Shown: one piece after another, positions 58,028-64,000 of the stretch
Layout of the letters: every line of letters begins with the position of its first letter
How positions within the stretch are numbered: position 1 is the first letter of the stretch
Assembly (NCBI RefSeq): GCF_009730915.1
Contig: NW_024087248.1
Span: 1 to 64,000, forward strand
Direction: 5' to 3'
Length of the DNA stretch: 64,000 nt
Origin: Dioscorea cayenensis subsp. rotundata
Taxonomy: Eukaryota; Streptophyta; Magnoliopsida; Dioscoreales; Dioscoreaceae
Program-made: the position numbers and the translations under genes
Notes under the pieces: generated by a model
Databases searched by the model: none
What the model saw: only the letters and a program-made list of their open reading frames with translations
Told to the model about the DNA's origin: nothing

Positions 58028-58588
58028 GCTCTTAATCATTTTCATAAAGCCCAAGTTAGAGAATGAATTAAATGGGATTTTATTACTCAAAAATAACAAA
58101 TATACTTAATTATCAAACTTCCAAGCTTTCAATTTAGATCAAATGTAGTTTTATAACCATTTCTAAAATAAAACCCAATTGACCATTTTTCTGTTTCTTT
58201 CTATGGGAATGCATTATATAAAAAGAAATATATTGATATAAATTACCTGTAATGCTAAATTAGGGCTGTCAAAATGGGTTGGCATGTCGTGTTAACCTAT
58301 GATTCCGACAAATTTACCCATGACACAAACATGACACGATTATTAAATGGGTCATTTTTCAGAACATGAACACAGCACGTCTAAAAGCCGTGTCGACAGG
58401 ACACGACACGTTTAAATTTTAATGTCTGTCAACTAAAAAATGCAAGAATTAATCCAAAAAAATTAGCTATCTAAATAAAACACAAATCATGAAAAGTTAT
58501 GACTTATCCACACTGGAAGTTGTGCACCATGTATATTTTTAAACATTGCAACTGAAACTAGTGCTTCATTTAAATACAAACAACATAC

Positions 58589-58744
58589 TTGCTACTCAAC
58601 ATTGACAAGCCAAGCATCCACTTGTTTCAACAATTCTTCTTGTGCTTTCTTCTTCTTCTTCAGTGCAAGTAATGCCCTGTCTTTCCTCTTCTCTCGAATA
58701 AGATCTTTCGCCGCTTGCTTCCCAGCTTCAATCACAGTTTCAAG
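58589..58744 (-). pseudogene. VPS20-like (ESCRT-III, CHMP6 family) exon fragment
   Basis: The minus strand has a CAG acceptor (58747-58745) followed by a 156-bp, 52-codon exon and a GTATG donor. The exon includes [20 protein letters not shown], then ALLALKKK and [14 protein letters not shown] recognise this as the second-exon region of plant VPS20, which carries the long basic helix of ESCRT-III proteins and helps bud vesicles into multivesicular endosomes. The last glutamine codons are affected: CAG has become TAG at 58594-58592. No other VPS20 exon is visible within 1 kb on either side. It lies on the same strand as the hAT transposase, about 330 bp inside the hAT terminus. Capture by the element or insertion of the element into a VPS20 copy are both possible. 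It cannot make VPS20 as it stands. Confidence 0.75.
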
Positions 58745-59362
58745 CTGAAAAGCAAAACATATTCAATAAATTAAAGTAGAATTTGAGTTTCTACATGATC
58801 TCACTTCTGAAGCCAAAAACCAAGCTTGCTACTGTGATTTATAAATAAAATACTATGCTATGAAGTTAATCAACTTTCATATCCAAACATCAAAGTAAAA
58901 ACCCAAGAGACTAGGATCATGTTTTCAAGTTGGTAAAGAATTTCAGAAGCCAGAATATCACAAATATATAGTTAGGATAGCAGAACCTAAAAAAGCAACA
59001 TCAATAGCTCATAAAGTCTCATTCATGAAAAAGCAAGTAATTAATTATGCTCCCTGAAAGCACCAAAAAATAATTGCCAAAACACAAATAAAAAAACCCA
59101 ATCCAATGGAGAAGAAAGATAGAACATGAAGAGAATCACACACATCTCAGTAGAATCACATCAAATTAGCAATTTCAAGATCTTAAACGACACAATAATA
59201 AGGAAAACTACAAAAATTTCTTCACAAAAACTCAAAATCACCCAAATCAATTACATTTGGTGTTTAAAAGCATTTAGAATACATCAGGACCAAAAATTTC
59301 TCTCAATTGGATCACAAAAAGTATGGATTCTCACAAATAATCGAAGTAGAAGATGATTAGCA

Positions 59363-62300
59363 TCATTCTCTTTCTTTGCCTTTAAACTCTATCATGGTTA
59401 CCAATTCTTCCACCTCATTTTGAAAAACATCTACAAAACAATAAATGGATAACAAAAAATTATATATCAAAATTATATTGAAATAGCAAAAAAGTAAATA
59501 GAACAAACATAAAAATATATTATCTTTTAGTCCATATATCCAATCTCGAGTACAAACCAATGCTTCAACCACAAAAGGCTACATCAAACTTCTATATTGG
59601 TCAAGAATCCTTACTCCAGTACTAAATGCCCTTTCAAAAGCAACAGTCGTGATAGAAATCATGAGAATATCATGAGCCATAGATGCAACAATAGGATACC
59701 TAAATTCATTCCCTTTCCAATATGTCAACACATCAATTTCAATCTTCCTATCCAATCTAGGTTCATCTAAGTATAGCTCAAGTTCACATTTCTACGGAGT
59801 AGTCTCATCACTAGTAGCAGCATCAAACACCTTACAAAAAACTTTAAAAGCAATTCAAATTTAGATTCAAATAAAATATAGTACCAAAAGAATATTAATA
59901 AATACCTTTATCAAATCTTCCGAAGTATTATCCAACCAAGTTTCTGATGCATTATGATTTGTTGGAGCTAAATTGGTTGATCTAGATGTCAACTGAGATA
60001 CATCCACATAATGATAAAAAAGAGACTTAAGATCCCACTCAATACTTCCACCTTAGTTTTTCCCATCTCCACACCATGTATCATTTTATAGCTCCAATCC
60101 GCAAAATGAAACTTATATCGTGGATCCATAATTATAGCCATGGCTAGTAACTTATTGAAATCTTCCCAATATTTTTGAAATTTTTTAAGCATCACAACAA
60201 CCATAGAACTCATGTACTCATCAAAGCCATCCACCTTATCTTTCATTTTCAAGTAAGAGGTCACCACTAAAGAAAAATACATGTTTGTAGTCGGATACTT
60301 TGAACCAGAGAATAGATTGGTAATGGAATAAAAGAGACCTAAAAATTTCTTAATTTTATCCACTTTCTTTGACTCATCTCTCAATGGACAATGTTTGAAG
60401 TTCGAGTTACTCAATTCTAAATGCATGAATGCGTGACGATAATAAAGAGCACTTTCAAGCTTGATGTAAGTTGAGTTCCATATAGTAGGAACATCTTGCG
60501 TTAATCCCTTTTTGCTATCAAGAGAACTATGAGCAACGCATTCAAGAAACTTTTGCTTCCTAACTTGAGAACCTTTCACATACTTAACACATTCACTAAT
60601 TTTAGTGACACAAGAATCTATACATTTCAATCCATCTTGAACCACTAAATTCAGAATATGAGGCCAGGCCAACAACGCATATGAAAATACTTTCCACCAC
60701 ATACAAGTTCATTTTTGTTAAGTAACTGAGCTTTCAACAAACTAGCATAAGTATTGATAGGGACACAAGTGTACGTGCCAATCACGTAATAAAGTGTGCA
60801 TGAGTGCAGAGTGTCAGTCCACAGGAAAACAAGTGAATACTAGTAATAACCCTAATTCCGAAAAATAGCCTAAGTGATCGAATGATGTGTGTGTGAACAA
60901 TAGAAGCTAAAGTGAAAAATACAATAATAAAGAAGGAGAGAAATCAAGGGAAGAAAGTATATCCGGGCATAACATCCCTCTAGGGTTATAAAGTGCAGGA
61001 CAGAGGTTGTTTAAACATGCAATTTTATTTGAACCGAGAGGTTTCCAAAATTATACTAAACCCCGATTTCTCAGGTGAAGAGTAACTGAATAGATGCAGA
61101 GCTGATACAGACATCCACACATTCTCATTAACACTCTATGAAACTTTACTGTGAGCTAATGACAATGTCTTAAGTAGATAATCTCTCCCTCCCCCAATTA
61201 GAGAGAGATTACCCCTAATCTGAATACAGAGTAGAGATGTGATTTCTCCTAAAATCTACTCCACATGATTGCAAAGAGCACAGAGTTTATCGCTAACTCA
61301 CTCGGAAGGATTGAGGGAGACGAAGTCTCCAAAGTACCTTAACCAGAGGCGTACTCACTATCCCCTCGAATTACGGCATATCTATACTAGGTGGGAATTT
61401 CTTCTCGTCACAAAGCACATCAAGTATGATAGCTAGGGCTTTCATCTCGTTAACAACCAAGTATTCAAGCACGCAATTAGATTCAAATAAAAATGATTGC
61501 AATTAAAAAGACAAGTAAAGCATCAAAGATCCCACAACCAATGTCAATGAAATAAATTATAGAGTTTAACTATACCAAAACATCTACAAATTAGCCCTCC
61601 ATTAAAGGAGAGCAACAATGCAATCCAAATCAATTAAAATACATAAAGAGAATAACAAAACTCTCTCAAAGCTCGCAATCTCTTTGGATGGATGAAGTTC
61701 TTCAAAAATTCCCCAAAATCACCGCCAAGATCTCTCCACAAAAGGCTTTCTTAAAGCTTAGAACCTTCTACTAATCTCTCGCTTGTTTTTTTCCATCTCT
61801 GACAAGATATCTAATGGAAAACACCCCAAATCACTGCCCAAAGGGCGGCCAAAGAGTAGTGAAGAAAATTCCCTAAAAAGGCCTAATTTTTGGCTTTTAT
61901 AACTCAGGAATTGGGGGTTCTTATGGACGCTACAGTAACCCTTATGGCCGTAACAGTTTCCTGTAAGGTTCTCGGGTTGGGACTTACGATTGTAATTGTG
62001 TCTGTAACAGCGCCCATTAATAGTGATTTGCTAGAGCAACATGAACAACACATTAGTACAATAACCCTTATATCATGAGGCTTACGACTTTAACAGTGCC
62101 TATAAGGTTCTTGGGTTGGGGCTTACACCCGTAATAGTGTCCTTGTAAAACAGTGATTTGATACAGTCATGAACAGTGCACTGCTATAGTAAACACCCGT
62201 AATAGCACCTGTAAGCTCACCCGTAAGTCACTCTAAAAACTCTATTCTTCTTCCAAAATTAGCTCAAATCATCTCAAACTTGCTCCTCTTGATCAATATG

Positions 62301-63185
62301 TCCTCATTCTAGTCTGAATACGAAATGAAAGTGAATTAAGCACCAATTAATTCATATATTCAACAATTACATGCAAAGTGTTATGAATAATAATAATAAA
62401 ATACATTCATTCAAGCACTTATCAAGTATTATTTGCAACAGCATTGTCCAATGTTAATGTGAAACCCTTAAATCAATATGCTAATCATATAGGAAATTGT
62501 GAATTTCTTCAAATAACGATATCTTATTATGAGGAGGTGGCATATAATAGAAGTTCAAAATTCATTTACGCAAAACCCAATCCTTATCAACAAAGTGACT
62601 AGTCAAACATATGTAACTATCAGTAGTAAAGATGACCAACAATCAGAAGTCAAACAAATTCTTCTAGGTGACACCTCTAGCATACTTTTAATATTATGTT
62701 TTTCTCTTTTAAACATCTTAAGACAATCAACCTTACAAGTATTTCTAGTAAAAATATGCAAATCAGGCTTCAAATATGTCACAACAACTCTAATTCCTTC
62801 CAACTCCATAAATTGCAAGGGCAAATCATGCATAATAATTGCACCAGTCAACAAATCTCTAAAGGTTTCAGCATCAACCTTATTACCAGACAAAGACATA
62901 GATCCAGAGCCAAGGAGTAACTGACCTACATCAAGGATATCTTTTCTAACACAAGTGGAGATGTGTCATTTCATGTTTCCTCTCCCATATTTTGAGTCAG
63001 CAAGATAAGTTATTCCATAGTGTTTGCATTTGCACATCCTCTTTTTATCTGGTTGCTCTAGTAGGATATCAAAATGGTTCCACACTGTTTAAGAAATTTT
63101 TTTTTTTATGAGCCACTCTTTTTTTTGTTGTTGTTGCCTCTCCATGAGGCATGTCCTCCAAGTTGACTAATATGGACTTGAAGAC
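59363..63185 (-). pseudogene. hAT transposase remnant
   Basis: From 63185 downwards: an N-terminal frame with stops, then a BED finger (CKCKHYGITYLA, about 63010-63040). Next are PLQFMELEG and ICLTSDCWS (62680-62830), TLDNAVANN (just above the insertion), AWPHILNLVVQDGL (about 60630-60670) and IMDPRYKFHF (about 60100-60130). The dimerisation region has AFERAFSTG (about 59620-59645) followed by a TAG in place of a coding triplet. VEALVCTRDWIYGLKD and a last short exon, FQNEVEELVTMIEFKGKERE, at 59363-59422 close the frame. With the insertion at 60757-62423 left out, the frame is continuous across that junction, which confirms the insertion. Several stops make the protein non-functional. Confidence 0.85.
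60757..62423. mobile_element. 1.67-kb insertion in the hAT element, family unknown
   Basis: Flanked by AAGTATT on both sides (60750-60756 and 62424-62430). The ends are weak inverted repeats (GATAGGGACAC and ...GTGCTTATC read inward). Removing it restores the transposase frame. The interior has no coding capacity; it includes GC-richer tracts (CACTCGGAAGGATTGAGGG) and a run of repeated GTAACAG/CTGTAAG-type motifs at 61920-62240. The 7-bp duplication is unusual; 8 with one mismatch would fit hAT. Confidence 0.65.
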
Positions 63186-63399
63186 ATATTTTCTACAAAA
63201 TTAAAACAATTTAAAGACAAAAATTATAAGCTATTCAAGAATAATATCAATCAAGAATATAAAAACAAGAATTATAAAACCGATCTAAAAAGATAGGAGG
63301 AAAAAGAGACATAAGCCCTCAATATTCATTCAAATCAAAGCAAAACCGATCTAAAGATCTAACTAAAATGGCCTCACCCTTACCGGGGGCCATGGAGGT

Positions 63400-63712
63400 C
63401 TAGCATATGTTTTGATCCTAGGTGATGTTGCAGTCCTTAGGGATTTGAAGGGCTTGATTGATGTCAATGTTGAAGCTCTTAAGGAGATCTTAGTTGGTGA
63501 AGAAGGAGCAGAGCCAAGGGAGTTTGTTCTTCACCGCCTCCTTTAGCGGTCCGCAGCATGTCACCGACGGTGTCTCGGTGCTGTTGAGGCATGCCGTGTA
63601 GGGCACAAGCTTGGATATGCAGATGGGGTCTAGCTCTACACAATGATCGATGTTGACATCACTGTCATGAGGAGCGCAATCACCACGAAGCTAGCTACTG
63701 GGATTGAGAGAA
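63400..63712 (-). pseudogene. Lipid-transfer-protein (nsLTP / 8-Cys) pseudogene
   Basis: Minus-strand reading gives a hydrophobic signal-peptide-like stretch (ASFVVIALLMTVMSTS, 63712-63650) ending in a TAG. A frame change is followed by a cysteine pattern typical of nsLTP and related seed inhibitors: CISKLVPYTACLNSTETPS, then VTCCGPLKEAVKNKL, WLCSFF, and ALQIPKDC. Such proteins are secreted, held by four disulphides, and bind lipids. Two further in-frame stops (TAA after FFTN, TAG after CNIT) and the frameshift make it non-functional. The pattern lacks nothing else obvious, so decay may be fairly recent. It sits just outside the recognised hAT coding region; whether it lies inside that element is unknown. 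Confidence 0.8.
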
Positions 63713-63725
63713 GAAAGCTTGATGA

Positions 63726-64000
63726 AGGGAGAGCCGAAATAGAGACTTTTAGTGGATTCTCATGTGAATCAAGGGTGGAGATGATTTTGGAGAAAGATCT
63801 GATAGCTAGAAAGGTTAGAGACAGAGAGGATGATTTAGCTCAAAAATCAAAAGTTTATATTTATAGTAAGTTAATAATATTTATTTATATTAAATTATTT
63901 ACAAAAAATAAAATTAATGTTTATAATGATCATTGAGTTTGTTTGTAATATTAAAAAATTATTTTTTAATAATTAGTTAAAATAAATGTTTCTAATAAAT
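63726..64000. other. No gene recognised
   Basis: Short plus-strand frame without recognisable features, then AT-rich DNA to the window edge. Confidence 0.4.

Larger units (their letters stand above)
45438..58206. repeat. Segmental duplication, block B (BAG + SABATH)
   Basis: Direct duplicate of block A. Inserted since the duplication, or absent from A: the MITE 46160-46486, the copia element 48341-53975, a local duplication at 54326-55345, the solo LTR 55551-56750 and the LINE 57508-58027. Confidence 0.85.
58261..63185 (-). mobile_element. hAT (Ac-like) transposon, interrupted and defective
   Basis: The left end, TAGGGCTGTCAAAATGGG, is a classical Ac/hAT terminus. Transposase fragments follow on the minus strand up to about 63185. 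The other terminus was not found, so the right boundary given here is only the limit of coding similarity. A VPS20-like exon lies between the terminus and the transposase, and a 1.67-kb insertion splits the transposase. Confidence 0.75.

Overview
This is nuclear DNA of a flowering plant. It is AT-rich, has spliced GT..AG genes of plant-specific families (SABATH carboxyl methyltransferases, a plant BAG co-chaperone, a chloroplast KAS I pseudogene), and is full of plant transposons of nearly every order. I cannot place the species. The abundance of Tourist/Mutator MITEs and the GC-rich starts of the BAG and KAS sequences lean weakly towards a non-grass monocot.

Layout. 1-9.3 kb: a RAD50-like fragment, a CACTA terminus, a decayed hAT transposase, a Tourist MITE, and remnants of a long LTR. 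10.0-18.9 kb: MITEs and a tandem segmental duplication (10.66-13.56 and 15.51-17.41 kb, with one segment re-inverted at 17.42-17.98 kb), minisatellites, a SINE candidate and hairpin-ended elements in TA repeats. 18.97-22.06 kb: a SABATH pseudogene (+) with a Mutator-type MITE in exon 2. 22.77-25.36 kb: a 2.6-kb solo LTR. 28.17-33 kb: block A, an apparently intact BAG gene and an intact four-exon SABATH gene, both on the minus strand. 33.95-39.68 kb: a decayed chromodomain Ty3/gypsy element flanked by 124/126-bp direct repeats. 42.4-43.5 kb: an intronless KAS I pseudogene. 45.4-58.2 kb: block B, a diverged direct duplicate of block A, with a truncated BAG gene and a second intact SABATH gene. 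Block B is interrupted by a Ty1/copia element with a nested solo LTR, another solo LTR and a truncated LINE. 58.3-63.2 kb: a hAT element carrying an apparent VPS20 (ESCRT-III) exon and itself interrupted by a 1.67-kb insertion. 63.4-63.7 kb: a lipid-transfer-protein pseudogene.

The candidate functional genes are the BAG gene (28.2-28.8 kb) and two SABATH genes (29.3-30.7 and 46.8-48.2 kb). The SABATH enzymes should methylate a small carboxylic acid such as salicylate, benzoate or jasmonate using S-adenosylmethionine; the substrate cannot be read from sequence alone. BAG and SABATH have no obvious biochemical link; they are neighbours that were duplicated together.

I found no new biological system. 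The strongest observations come from using the duplicated blocks as empty-site controls: eight insertions in or beside the duplicated regions or paralogous genes can be compared with an uninserted copy. Others are the copia insertion 122 bp upstream of one SABATH start codon, the unusually long repeat flanking the gypsy element, and the VPS20 exon inside the hAT element.
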